From: Allopusillimonas soli
GTDB lineage: Bacteria; Pseudomonadota; Gammaproteobacteria; Burkholderiales; Burkholderiaceae_B
Length of the DNA stretch: 64,000 bases
NCBI RefSeq assembly: GCF_004153445.1
Contig: NZ_SDQC01000001.1
Coordinates: 310,001-374,000 of the forward strand
Direction of reading: 5' to 3'
In this document: piece after piece, positions 43,487 to 52,300 of the stretch
Position numbering within the stretch: position 1 is the stretch's first letter
Layout: each line of letters opens with the position of its first letter
Program-made: the position numbers and the translations under genes
The notes under the pieces: model-generated
The model's input: the letters and a program-made list of their open reading frames with translations, nothing else
Told to the model about the DNA's origin: nothing
The model's database searches: none

Positions 43487-43798
43487 CTATTGGCGTGATC
43501 TGTCGGTTGATTGCTCCTTCTCGAGCTTTTCAAATGCTTCCGTTCCGCATCGTTCTTGGCGTGCAGCCACTGCCTCTGGGGACATTTCCTCCTTCCACCG
43601 CGAGCTTTCTATCGTCAGCACACAGGGGCAGTAAGTCCGGCAGGCCTGCTCATTGAAATTTTTCTCCCTGGCCGATTCAGCGCACCCTTCCAGGCAGCCT
43701 GCCAAACCGGCATAGCCGCCAACATATCCTTTGACAGACATAGCGGGGCCCGGCGCAAAGGCGAGCAAACTTATGCACAGCAGAGCGATTCTTCTCAT
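43487..43798 (-). CDS. secreted cysteine-rich hypothetical protein
   Basis: 103 residues. A clear signal peptide (MRRIALLCISLLAFAPGPAMS, cut near residue 20) is followed by a small domain with six or more cysteines (GCLEGCAESAREKNFNEQACRTYCPCVL and a later RCGTE). The C-x3-C...C-x3-C-x-C spacing suggests disulfide-stabilised helices in the periplasm. No family recognised. ATG start; it stands alone in the accessory region. Confidence 0.6.
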   Translation of the reverse strand: MRRIALLCISLLAFAPGPAMSVKGYVGGYAGLAGCLEGCAESAREKNFNEQACRTYCPCVLTIESSRWKEEMSPEAVAARQERCGTEAFEKLEKEQSTDRSRQ

Positions 43799-43910
43799 TA
43801 TTGTCCCCTAACCTTATTTTGCGTCAGGGTATCCCGGAGAGTCTGCGTACTCAAGATGGCGTTTGGATTACGCCGTAGAGCCTACCTGAAACAGTCGGTT
43901 ATGCGATGCA

Positions 43911-44108
43911 TTGAATGACAAACCGAGCGCTGAGATTCCCATAGAAAAACTAGAGCGGATCGCCGGCGACGATTGGCTGCTCGAAGTCGCCGCGCAGGCG
44001 CAGCAGTTGCATGCAGACGCCGAACCTCACCCAACCAAGAAAGCTTTGATTGTCGTCACCCTGCGGAACGGAGAGACGCATCCTCGTCTCAAAGAACAAC
44101 AAAGATAA
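43911..44108 (+). CDS. small hypothetical protein
   Basis: 65 residues from a TTG start (MNDKPSAEIPIEKLERIAGDDWLLEVAAQAQ...). Acidic, mostly helical, no recognised domain. No convincing ribosome-binding site. Retained because codon pattern and length are unlike a random frame, but confidence is low. Confidence 0.3.
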   Translation: MNDKPSAEIPIEKLERIAGDDWLLEVAAQAQQLHADAEPHPTKKALIVVTLRNGETHPRLKEQQR

Positions 44109-44150
44109 GTCGGCTTGAACTACGATAACGCACTGAGCTCGGGCGCATAT

Positions 44151-44381
44151 CTAGGCGGCGGAAACAATTCGATCTGATTCATCGCCGCCCTCTGTGCATT
44201 GGCCGGATGAACACCAAGTCATCTGGCGTCTGACGGTAACACCTCTGACGGTCTGCATGACATAACCCTGAAAGAAGACGCTTCCATCTGAATCGGTTTG
44301 ACGGCGCTCCAAGAATGCAACATGCCCGCTAGCAGTAACGTACAAATCTATATGGGTAATTACTGCTCCTTCCCTGCGCAT
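44151..44381 (-). CDS. small hypothetical protein
   Basis: 76 residues from ATG 44381 (MRREGAVITHIDLYVTASGHVAFLERRQ...). Predicted beta-rich; two cysteines in CSSGQC near the end. No family recognised and no neighbours that help. May be a cargo gene or decayed remnant. Confidence 0.3.
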   Translation of the reverse strand: MRREGAVITHIDLYVTASGHVAFLERRQTDSDGSVFFQGYVMQTVRGVTVRRQMTWCSSGQCTEGGDESDRIVSAA

Positions 44382-44477
44382 GTCGTTCAACTTTCAGCAG
44401 ACCGAAGCTCGCATTGTTTAGCGCATAAGGAAAAAAGTCTAGTATTTTCAATATACTATCAAACTTAGCACTATTTT

Positions 44478-44696
44478 TTAATGCGGTGGCTGCTTGTCTA
44501 GATGCTCGACAATCTCGTTATTTAAGGCCAGCGTCCGTACCTTCATTCGGAACCACTGCTCCCGAAGGCTTGCGCTCAGAGCAAAATCGTTAATGCGTTC
44601 GGCTTCTTGGAGACGGGTATATAAAACTTTTTCTGCAGCTTTAAGTTCTTCGAATTGTTGTAAAGCTTGCTCCAGCCAGTTTTTCCACTGGTCCAC
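44478..44696 (-). CDS. small coiled-coil hypothetical protein
   Basis: 72 residues from GTG 44696, which has GGGAG five bases upstream. Composition and heptad pattern (WKNWLEQALQQFEELKAAEKVLYTRLQEAERIND) predict a helical hairpin or coiled coil. No family recognised. The well-placed ribosome-binding site makes it more credible than its neighbours. Confidence 0.45.
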   Translation of the reverse strand: MDQWKNWLEQALQQFEELKAAEKVLYTRLQEAERINDFALSASLREQWFRMKVRTLALNNEIVEHLDKQPPH

Positions 44697-45000
44697 TCCG
44701 TCTCCCAATCATGTCGTTTGATTTTTGCCGACATCATAGGTCGAGCTGACGCTAAACACAATTAAAACAGCACCTCAAGCTTGGCGATCGTATTGCAGCT
44801 GCTGCCATGTATATAACGATCAGACGATGCTACGATCACATGATCTGAGAAAGATTATTTCGCTGCTCGACAGGCAACATTGCGAAGGCTAGTATCTTTT
44901 TGCTAAGGCCCCTCTTCAGTGATTGGGAGATATTTCTGCCCACGCGCTTACCGGCAATGTTGAATTCCCTTAACCACAAATCTCGACTCGGAAGGCATCA
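44697..45000. other. 304-base intergenic stretch
   Basis: A+T-rich, no gene, tRNA or strong hairpin seen. Presumably holds the promoter of the GFA-domain gene. Confidence 0.5.
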
Positions 45001-45408
45001 ATGAAAGTGCAAGGACAATGCCACTGCGGCGCAATCCAGTACGAGGCTGAAGTTCAACCCGGCTCCCTGCGGATTTGCAATTGCCTGGACTGTCAGATTA
45101 TGTCGGGTTCGGCGTTTCGCACGAATATCGCTGCATCGGCAGAGACATTTCATCTGCTGCAAGGTAAGCCGCGGCACTATGTTAAGACAGCCGACAGCGG
45201 TGCGCAACGTGTACACGGCTTTTGTGAGCAGTGCGGCACACAGCTTTATGCAACCAATCCTGGCACGCCAAAAAATTACTCTCTACGAGCCGGCGCACTG
45301 GCGCAGCGTAGCCAGTTGGGCGGCCCGCGCGCGCAGATCTGGACGCAGCGCCGTGTCAATTGGATGCCATCATTGGATGGCGTCGATGAGATCGACGGAC
45401 AGCCGTAG
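45001..45408 (+). CDS. GFA-domain (glutathione-dependent formaldehyde-activating type) zinc protein
   Basis: 135 residues. The GFA zinc ligands are in order: GQCHCGAIQYEAE (Cys-x-Cys), CNCLDCQIMSGS (Cys-x2-Cys) and HGFCEQCGTQLYATN (Cys-x2-Cys). The family was named for a formaldehyde-glutathione role, but most members are of unknown function. No formaldehyde dehydrogenase gene is nearby. ATG start at 45001. Confidence 0.88.
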   Translation: MKVQGQCHCGAIQYEAEVQPGSLRICNCLDCQIMSGSAFRTNIAASAETFHLLQGKPRHYVKTADSGAQRVHGFCEQCGTQLYATNPGTPKNYSLRAGALAQRSQLGGPRAQIWTQRRVNWMPSLDGVDEIDGQP

Positions 45409-45692
45409 CCTTGCTTTAATCTAAAGTGCCTTTGTCTCTCCGGCGCAGGGAGCCGATCGCGGTACGTTCAGCACAATGCCAGTTATCGGTTTGACACCAT
45501 TTCGCCCTCAATCACTTTACTGTTCATGATCGGAAGTCAATTTATTGCTGGGTCGCCGTGGTGTAATTCCGCAGGCCGGTTACTCGGCCTGCGCACCGCT
45601 ATTGGCCAGATCCTTCTTGCTCCAAGGCTAACAGCCTGTTTCAATGAGAGAGGTGGATCTTCTATGAGCCACCCCTTATCTACCCATAAGCG
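45409..45692. other. intergenic stretch with one perfect hairpin
   Basis: No gene seen. GCAGGCCG-6-CGGCCTGC (45571-45592) is a perfect 8-bp inverted repeat without a T-run, in the convergent gap between the GFA gene and the cupin gene. Confidence 0.5.
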
Positions 45693-46055
45693 CTAATAGA
45701 CTTTATTTTCAGCCCCGTATAGGACGAGAGCGATCGTTTCTACAGGACAATAGTTTTCATGTTTTGAGCCCGGCTCTCGCACAATATAACCACCTGCATT
45801 AGCAACACCATCATGATCCTGCATACAACCTTCCAAAACGAAAGTTTGCTGTAACTCAGGATGTTCATGGGGTGGTATCCGTAACCCAGCCGGAAATTTC
45901 TGAAGACACGTCAAAGCCCCTAGTTCTTTATTTTCATAAAGAACTTTGTAGAAAACTCCTGGAATCTTTGGATAAGGTTGCCAATCCACCTTAGTAGTAT
46001 CTATATAGCGAGATGCACCGGCAGTAGGCTGGTAAGTATCGTGTTCTTTTGTCAT
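45693..46055 (-). CDS. cupin (ChrR-like) protein
   Basis: 120 residues, single cupin fold. Motif 1 is LRIPPHEHPELQQTFVLEG and motif 2 is GGYIVREPGSKHENYCP, giving the usual His/His/Glu/His metal ligands. GGAG is six bases before ATG 46055; an adjacent ATG at 46058 is possible. It follows the Bug gene by 38 bases on the same strand, so a small-molecule dioxygenase, decarboxylase or isomerase acting on the imported compound is plausible. Confidence 0.8.
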   Translation of the reverse strand: MTKEHDTYQPTAGASRYIDTTKVDWQPYPKIPGVFYKVLYENKELGALTCLQKFPAGLRIPPHEHPELQQTFVLEGCMQDHDGVANAGGYIVREPGSKHENYCPVETIALVLYGAENKVY

Positions 46056-46093
46056 CATAATCTCCTCTGCAATATTACTAATGGTTTGAGAAA

Positions 46094-47068
46094 TTAATTT
46101 GGCTCGATGCCTATAGTTCTTATCAGTTGCGACCATTCGGCGCGGTCATCTATAAGCTTATTTTTGAATTCTTGAGGAGGAATAGGATCGGGAAGCAACC
46201 CCAGTGCCTCAAGGCGCTCTATGACTGCGGGCGTTGCTAGCACCTGTTCAACCTCGTTGAACACGCGCATGCGAATGGCTTCTGGCGTGCCCTTCGGTGC
46301 CAATATTCCGTAGTACCCAGTGGCAGAGTAGCCTGGGACTACCTCGTTTATAGCTGGTACATCCGGGAGTGCTTGTACGCGCTGGGGTTCAGTTGTACCA
46401 AGTAAACGCACTTTTCCAGCCGCAATGTGATCACGCACATTCGCATAGGCGGTAAACATCATATCTATCGTGCCACTTAATAAGGCCACATTAGCTGGGG
46501 CCCCACCACGAAACGGCACATGTAGAATATTCACGTTAGTTTGCTTTTGAAATAGCTCAGCTGCGAGGTGAGGTATCGACCCGGTCCCTGCTGAGCCATA
46601 CGTAAGACCATCACTTTCGTTCTTGGCAAGAGAGATCAGTTCTTGAATATTGCTTACCGGCAGAGTTGGCTTCACAATAAGTACGTGCAGAATATTTGTT
46701 AAGTTGCCGACTGGATCAAAATCATCTGTGCCATCAAATGGCATGGACTTAAATAGACTCGGATTGAGTACGTGGACGCTATTAGCAGCCAATAATAGCG
46801 TGTATCCATCTGGGGCAGATTTAGCCACAAAATCAGCCCCGATATTTCCAGATGCACCCGATTTATTGTCTATAACAATAGGTTGATTTAGCCGTGTGCC
46901 TAACCCTTCAGCGATAATTCTCGCTGCAACATCCGCAGAGCCACCAGGAGCAAACGGAACAACTAACCTTATAGGCCTTTCCGGCCAAGAGTTGGCTGAC
47001 GCCGTACAGACTGTACCTAACACAGTAACCGCACAAAGCAGCGCAGTTTGAATAAATTTATATCTCAT
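46094..47068 (-). CDS. Bug-family (TctC-type) periplasmic solute receptor
   Basis: 324 residues with a signal peptide (cut after SANS, near residue 26) and Bug landmarks WPERPIRLVVPFAPGGSADVAARII, IVIDNKSGASGNIGADFVA, PDGYTLLLAANSV and LHVPFRGGAPANVALLSGTIDMMF. Transcribed with the cupin gene and divergent from a LysR gene, a typical Bug arrangement. Ligand unknown; no membrane partners. Confidence 0.93.
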   Translation of the reverse strand: MRYKFIQTALLCAVTVLGTVCTASANSWPERPIRLVVPFAPGGSADVAARIIAEGLGTRLNQPIVIDNKSGASGNIGADFVAKSAPDGYTLLLAANSVHVLNPSLFKSMPFDGTDDFDPVGNLTNILHVLIVKPTLPVSNIQELISLAKNESDGLTYGSAGTGSIPHLAAELFQKQTNVNILHVPFRGGAPANVALLSGTIDMMFTAYANVRDHIAAGKVRLLGTTEPQRVQALPDVPAINEVVPGYSATGYYGILAPKGTPEAIRMRVFNEVEQVLATPAVIERLEALGLLPDPIPPQEFKNKLIDDRAEWSQLIRTIGIEPN

Positions 47069-47113
47069 GCCGTCTCCCTTCCCTAGTTGCTTTCATTGGT
47101 TGATCTGAACTGC

Positions 47114-47133
47114 TATAGCTTGAATAAACTATA
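47114..47133. promoter_or_regulatory. candidate LysR binding site between Bug and LysR genes
   Basis: Inverted repeat TATAG-10-CTATA in the 129-base divergent gap, close to the T-N11-A form of LysR boxes. Position suits control of both the Bug/cupin operon and the regulator itself. Confidence 0.45.
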
Positions 47134-47197
47134 TGAACGACAGCGCATACTCGCAATCGCTTTAATTTCAAGAATTCTTTACCTCAAGGAAAGAACT

Positions 47198-48079
47198 ATG
47201 AGGGTCATTCCCAATCTAAACGCGTTGCGGATGTTTGAAGCCACGGCGCGCTATCAAAGCTTTGCCCGCGCTGCCGATGAGCTTTGTGTGACACACAGCG
47301 CGGTGTACAAGCAAATCACTGCCTTGGAAGAGAAACTTGATGTGCGACTTTTTAAAAGAGTCAAAAAACGAATCTTCCTAACCCCACAGGGAAGTGAATA
47401 TGCCCTGAGAGTGCGCGCTGCTTTACAGCGCTTGGGTCGAGATACCGAGGAATTGGTTGCCCGGGGGCACTTGACCAGTAGTATCGAGATAGCAGTGCCG
47501 TTGAGCTTCGGTGTAGAACTACTAGTTCCCAAGTTGCCTGAATTCTGTAAGAAACACCCCGACATTCAAGTGCATCTGAGTGTTAGAAATCGCCCCTTCC
47601 TCTTTTCTTCTACACCATTTGATGGCGCCATCATTTTTGGTACCCGCGCATGGGAAGGGACCACGGGCTTTACTTTACTAAGAGAAGGAACTGTTGTTCC
47701 CGTATGCAATGAGGCTATTGGCGAAAGCATTAGCACGGCAACGGACATCCTTGATCAACCGTTACTCCATTTAACATCTCGCCTCGATGACTGGGAGCGA
47801 TGGGCGGCCGCCAACAATATCCATGGCGACATACGGGTGTTTCGCGGCTTACGCTTTGATCAATTCGCCTTGTTAACTAGTACGGCTATAGCCGGTCTAG
47901 GAGTTTGCCTTGCCCCCCTAGTATTAGTCGAGCGCGAGTTAGCTGAGAAACGGCTTATGGTACCCATTGACACCCCCATGCACAGTGACAGGGAACTATT
48001 GTTTATCCGTCCCACACAAGCAGCTCCAAGCGATGCCTTAATGGCATTCCAGGACTGGTTAATTGGAGCTTACTCATGA
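47198..48079 (+). CDS. LysR-family regulator (GcvA-like)
   Basis: 293 residues. Winged helix (about 1-62: LNALRMFEATARYQSFARAADELCVTHSAVYKQITALEEKL) and a substrate-binding domain (about 90-290). The N-terminus resembles GcvA-type regulators. The ATG at 47198 is preceded by AAGGAAAGAACT; 37 further upstream codons stay open but are not LysR-like. Probably controls the divergent Bug/cupin genes. Confidence 0.9.
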   Translation: MRVIPNLNALRMFEATARYQSFARAADELCVTHSAVYKQITALEEKLDVRLFKRVKKRIFLTPQGSEYALRVRAALQRLGRDTEELVARGHLTSSIEIAVPLSFGVELLVPKLPEFCKKHPDIQVHLSVRNRPFLFSSTPFDGAIIFGTRAWEGTTGFTLLREGTVVPVCNEAIGESISTATDILDQPLLHLTSRLDDWERWAAANNIHGDIRVFRGLRFDQFALLTSTAIAGLGVCLAPLVLVERELAEKRLMVPIDTPMHSDRELLFIRPTQAAPSDALMAFQDWLIGAYS

Positions 48080-48651
48080 CGAAACATTTGTACCTCCGAC
48101 GACTATGACCACCTTAATAGCCATCGCTGCTGATTATCTCCATGCAAGTACGCTCGCACGTCAGCCCCGATATCCGGGCCTTGCCTGCATACGCTGTCAA
48201 CTCGACATTGCGTTCGATAGATTGGCCGAGCATGTAGGCAAGCAGATCGAGGGTGGAACCGGCTAACGGGCCTCCATTGGCAAGGGTGGGATCGCGGCTT
48301 CTTGCGTCGGCAAGTATCTGATCGACTCCTTTGTGCAGACCGAGATCATTGCTGCGGGCAGCAGAAGTATCAGCATACGCGCTGCGCGCAGCTTGTTGGG
48401 CTTTATCACGTTGAGCTTGCCTCGAGTTAGTCACTCACAATTAGCAATAAAGCGGGTTGCTTGAGGCTGGATCAGGCATTGGTCTATGGCAAGTGCGAAG
48501 AGTGCAGCGTGCGAAACGCCTTTGCGGTCACTTGGCATTTGACGCAGCAGTGTTGCAGTAAAAGACGTTGCTCCAATCCCGAAGGCCCCATGACCTGCGT
48601 TGCCTTGCCTGGGAAATATCGCCGGTTAGGACTACAGGTGATAAAGTTTTT
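48080..48651. other. 572-base stretch without a confident gene
   Basis: A minus-strand frame (48114-48434, GTG start, 106 codons) contains DPTLANGGPLAGSTLDLLAYMLGQ but matches no family known to me. A second minus-strand frame around 48480-48620 (GPSGLEQRLLLQHCCVKCQ...) looks coding-like but has no start. Both may be debris of lost genes between two unrelated LysR genes. Confidence 0.4.
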
Positions 48652-49572
48652 CTAAACAGAGATATTTCGCAAGGCTCGTTTGAGCATTCCTGCGAATCTC
48701 GCTGCCCCCGGAGGGAGTGAACGCCCTTTCATTGTGATTAAGCTAATTTCGCGCGTCGAGTCGACGTCCACCACGTCGGGAGACCATACCTTTGGCAGTT
48801 CGCGCTGTGAAAGAAGCGTACTCGGGACTGCAGTTAGGCCTACACCCGCTTCCACCAGTCCAAGCAATGTGATGACACTGGTGGCTTCGAAAACAGGTGC
48901 ATACACTTTGCCTTCTCTTCTCAGTGCATCGGACAATGTCCGCCACACTGCGGATGGCCTAGGCATCGATACATACGGATAGACACTGACGTCGGCGAAG
49001 CTGATTGGCTTATTGATGGGTATGGGTAAAGAGCGCGATGCGATGATACGCATCTGATCGGCAAACAGCGGCTGAACATGAAAGTCTCCCGTTATCCCAC
49101 CGCATGGAGCCAATACGAAGTCGAGTTCCCCGACCAACAATTTATCCAGTAGTGGACCGGCCAAATCGTCGAGCATGGTAATGCGCACGCTGGGATGTGC
49201 CTTCATGAAACGCAGCAGGACAGGTGGCAACAACGATGCTGCGATTGTGGGGGAGACTCCAAATGCCAAATGACCATGCGCCAACTCGGACTCCAGCCGC
49301 AAGTCCTGCACGATCGCTCGAAGTTCGTTTACCGTGCGTTCGGCACGCCCTAATAAACGTTCACCGGCGCGCGTGAGTGCTACACGTCGCGTCGTACGGC
49401 TGAACAGAGCTTGCCCCAGCGTCTGCTCCAGGCGCTGAACACGTGCCGTAAGTGCGGGCTGCGAGATCCCCAATGTCGCCGCAGCCCCTCGGAAACTTGC
49501 CAGTTGGGCGACGGCAACGAATGCTTGAAGATCTCCGGGTGCGATACCAATCAGATTTCCGTATTGATCCAT
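48652..49572 (-). CDS. LysR-family regulator of the CoA-ester cluster
   Basis: 306 residues: winged helix (about 10-70: LQAFVAVAQLASFRGAAATLGISQPALTARVQRLE) and substrate-binding domain (about 95-300). It diverges from the acyl-CoA ligase gene across 110 bases, the normal position for an activator of the downstream pathway operon. The inducer is unknown but is likely the transported acid or its CoA ester. Confidence 0.9.
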   Translation of the reverse strand: MDQYGNLIGIAPGDLQAFVAVAQLASFRGAAATLGISQPALTARVQRLEQTLGQALFSRTTRRVALTRAGERLLGRAERTVNELRAIVQDLRLESELAHGHLAFGVSPTIAASLLPPVLLRFMKAHPSVRITMLDDLAGPLLDKLLVGELDFVLAPCGGITGDFHVQPLFADQMRIIASRSLPIPINKPISFADVSVYPYVSMPRPSAVWRTLSDALRREGKVYAPVFEATSVITLLGLVEAGVGLTAVPSTLLSQRELPKVWSPDVVDVDSTREISLITMKGRSLPPGAARFAGMLKRALRNISV

Positions 49573-49682
49573 TTTGATGAATGATTATTAACATATTTAG
49601 GGATTGTGGATCAATATCATGTCTGATTCAATCCTTTTATGGTCTCAACGGTAGCGAGACGATTAGAAGGAGGCGAAAAGCC

Positions 49683-51239
49683 ATGCATTTGGGCTATCTG
49701 ATCGATAACGCAATCCTGCGTCACGGCAAGCACCTCGCGATTTACGACGACATACGACAATTGAGCTACGATGAACTCGATGTGCGATCCCGGCGCCTAG
49801 CAAATTGGTTCTTGGCGCAAGGGGTAGTCGCCGGGGACGCCGTGGCGTCGTTGCAGCACAATAGCTTAGAAAGTATCGAAGTAGAGCTTGCTACCACGCG
49901 TTACGGGTTGGTGAGAACACTGCTTAACGCTAAAGCTAGAACGGCAGACCATGTAGAAGCATTGAACCTGATTCAGGCACGGGGCTTGGTCTACGGTAGC
50001 GAATTTGAACAGGTCGCGGATCGCCTGCGAGAAGAAGTTCCATCACTTGCGTTCACGCTACGGGTGGAATCAGATCATGCGTCGGATAGCGCATATGAAA
50101 CTGCCTTAAGGTCTGCTAGCGATGCTCCATCCGCGGCGAACTTGCACCTAGCCACACCGCATAGTGTGTACTTCACGTCAGGAACGACTGGTCGCCCCAA
50201 AGGGATTTTGTTAAATCACGGCAATTGGATAGCGGTAATCCGCAACCATTTGGTCGACACCTACTCCAGCACCGACAGGCGGAGCGTGGTACTGCACGCG
50301 GCACCGATGTCTCATGCGTCGGGAGCGCTAGTATTCACACATCTCATGCGTGGAGCAGCGCAACGTGTTCTTCGGCGTTTCGAACCAGAAGCTGTACTGG
50401 ACGCCTTTGAGCACGACAAAATCAGCAATGTTTGGCTGGCGCCGACCATGCTCATCATGTTAATGGAAGACCCTTCTTTCGACCGACGCGATCTATCCGC
50501 ATTGCGCAACGTCCGCTACGGCGGAGCACCGATGGCGGCCGAGCGGGTTCGCGAAGCCGTGCGCCGTTTTGGGCCGGTACTTTGCTCTGGGTGGGGTCAG
50601 TGGGAAGCGCCGCAACAGTGTACGTACCTTTCAAGCTCTCACATCGTTGAAGCGATCGCACAAAATCGCACCGATCTGTTGGCTTCGGTTGGCCAGTCTG
50701 TGACCTTCGGCAGGGTAGGTATTTTTGATGATGCGGGCAAAGCGTTGCCACCCAATACCGAAGGCGAGGTAGCTGTCGCTGGCGATCATTTGATGGTCGG
50801 ATATATCGGTCAGCCTAAGCTCACAGCCGATCTGCGATTTGGACCCTGGCAGCGCACAGGCGACATTGGTCGTATCGATCATCAAGGGTTCGTTCATCTG
50901 ACGGATCGTAAGAACGACCTCATCATAACCGGTGGAAGCAATGTATATCCACGTGAGGTGGAGGAGGTTCTCTATGCTCATCCCGCTATTCGAGAAGCCG
51001 TTGCCATCGGCATCGCGGATGACAAATGGGGACAGACTATCGGGGCCATTGCTGTCCTACGTAGTGGCGCCACATTGAGCGGAGAAGCTCTTATACAGTG
51101 GTGCAAGGAACGCCTGCCAAATTACAAGCGACCGCGCATCGTCGAATTCGTCAGCGATCTACCCAAGAATGCATACGGGAAGATTCTTCGGCGCCAAGTG
51201 AGCGAACAATATGGACCCAAGTCGGAGCGCGGCATCTGA
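49683..51239 (+). CDS. acyl-CoA synthetase/AMP-dependent ligase
   Basis: 518 residues of the ANL superfamily. ATP loop YFTSGTTGRPKG (about 160-171), A5 motif GWGQWEAPQ, the hinge RTGDIGRIDHQGFVHLTDRKNDLI and the catalytic lysine in LPKNAYGKILRR near the C-terminus are all present. It converts a carboxylic acid to its CoA thioester. The A5 motif lacks the usual G-x-T-E, so the acid may be unusual. GAAGGAGG precedes ATG 49683. First gene of the pathway operon. Confidence 0.9.
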   Translation: MHLGYLIDNAILRHGKHLAIYDDIRQLSYDELDVRSRRLANWFLAQGVVAGDAVASLQHNSLESIEVELATTRYGLVRTLLNAKARTADHVEALNLIQARGLVYGSEFEQVADRLREEVPSLAFTLRVESDHASDSAYETALRSASDAPSAANLHLATPHSVYFTSGTTGRPKGILLNHGNWIAVIRNHLVDTYSSTDRRSVVLHAAPMSHASGALVFTHLMRGAAQRVLRRFEPEAVLDAFEHDKISNVWLAPTMLIMLMEDPSFDRRDLSALRNVRYGGAPMAAERVREAVRRFGPVLCSGWGQWEAPQQCTYLSSSHIVEAIAQNRTDLLASVGQSVTFGRVGIFDDAGKALPPNTEGEVAVAGDHLMVGYIGQPKLTADLRFGPWQRTGDIGRIDHQGFVHLTDRKNDLIITGGSNVYPREVEEVLYAHPAIREAVAIGIADDKWGQTIGAIAVLRSGATLSGEALIQWCKERLPNYKRPRIVEFVSDLPKNAYGKILRRQVSEQYGPKSERGI

Positions 51240-51279
51240 TCAGAACCTATAAGTATGACATGGACAACAGGAGACATAA

Positions 51280-52296
51280 ATGAATATGAATCGAACAAAA
51301 CTCGACACGGATCGCGCCATTCGCACACGTCGTACGCTGATCAAAGGAGCAGCGTTGGGTATTGGGATGTGGCTAACGGGAGTGCGAGCGCAATCGGAAT
51401 ATCCTAGCCGGCCTCTTTCGATGATAGTTCCGTTCGTCCCGGGCGGGCCTACCGATATCATCGCTCGCATGATTTCTCCATTGTTGGGCAATCGCCTAGG
51501 TCAGTCTGTGGTCGTGCAGAATCGTGCTGGTGCGGGCGCTATTGTAGGTACGGAGTACGTAGCTCGGGCGGCGCCTGATGGCTATACGCTGCTGTTAGGT
51601 ACGATTGGCACCCACGGCATTAATTCCGGCATCTATAAGAAGCTTCCTTACGATCCTATTAACGATTTCGCGCCCATCAGTCTGGTGGCCAATGTTACCA
51701 ACCTACTAGTAGTAAATCCTTCTGTCCCGGCGCATAATCTCAAAGAGTTGATAGCCTTAGCTCGCGCCCATCCCGGCCAATTGACCTTTGCCTCTGCAGG
51801 GGTAGGCAGCTCACAACATTTGGCCGGCGAACTGTTCAAAAGCATGGCGCACATCGACATCCTGCATGTGCCTTACAAGGGTGGGGGCCAAGCCATCGTC
51901 GACGTGTTAGGCGACAAGATCTCGATGATGTTCATCGGCATACCAACGGTGCATAGCATGGTCACAGCAGGAAAACTGCGTGCCATTGCGGTAACGACAC
52001 CACAACGGTCTCCTGTCATGCCGGAAGTTCCTACCATGGCCGAGTCTGGCGTGCCGGGCTATGAGGTAGGTGCATGGCACGGACTATTCGCACCGGCGGG
52101 TACCCCGCGTCCCATTATCGATAAGCTTAACGACAATTTGCATGAAGTTTTGGCGCTTCCCGAAATAAAGACGAAATTAGAAGGCCTCGGCGCTGTGCCG
52201 CTACAAAGTACGCCGGAGGAGCTCGAGGCGTACGCAAAAAGCGAAATCGAGAAATTCGTTAACCTTGTGCGTGAAGCACACATCCCACAGCATTAA
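51280..52296 (+). CDS. Bug-family periplasmic receptor with a Tat-like signal
   Basis: 338 residues. The N-terminus carries TRRTLIKGAALGIGMWLTG (about 17-35), a twin-arginine motif (R-R-x-L-I-K) before a hydrophobic stretch, unlike the Sec-type leaders of the other three Bug proteins here. The body has YPSRPLSMIVPFVPGGPTDIIARMI, VQNRAGAGAIVGTEYVA and LHVPYKGGGQAIVDVLGDKI. It lies between the CoA ligase and the CoA transferase, so it likely delivers the pathway substrate. Confidence 0.92.
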   Translation: MNMNRTKLDTDRAIRTRRTLIKGAALGIGMWLTGVRAQSEYPSRPLSMIVPFVPGGPTDIIARMISPLLGNRLGQSVVVQNRAGAGAIVGTEYVARAAPDGYTLLLGTIGTHGINSGIYKKLPYDPINDFAPISLVANVTNLLVVNPSVPAHNLKELIALARAHPGQLTFASAGVGSSQHLAGELFKSMAHIDILHVPYKGGGQAIVDVLGDKISMMFIGIPTVHSMVTAGKLRAIAVTTPQRSPVMPEVPTMAESGVPGYEVGAWHGLFAPAGTPRPIIDKLNDNLHEVLALPEIKTKLEGLGAVPLQSTPEELEAYAKSEIEKFVNLVREAHIPQH

Positions 52297-52300
52297 TCCC

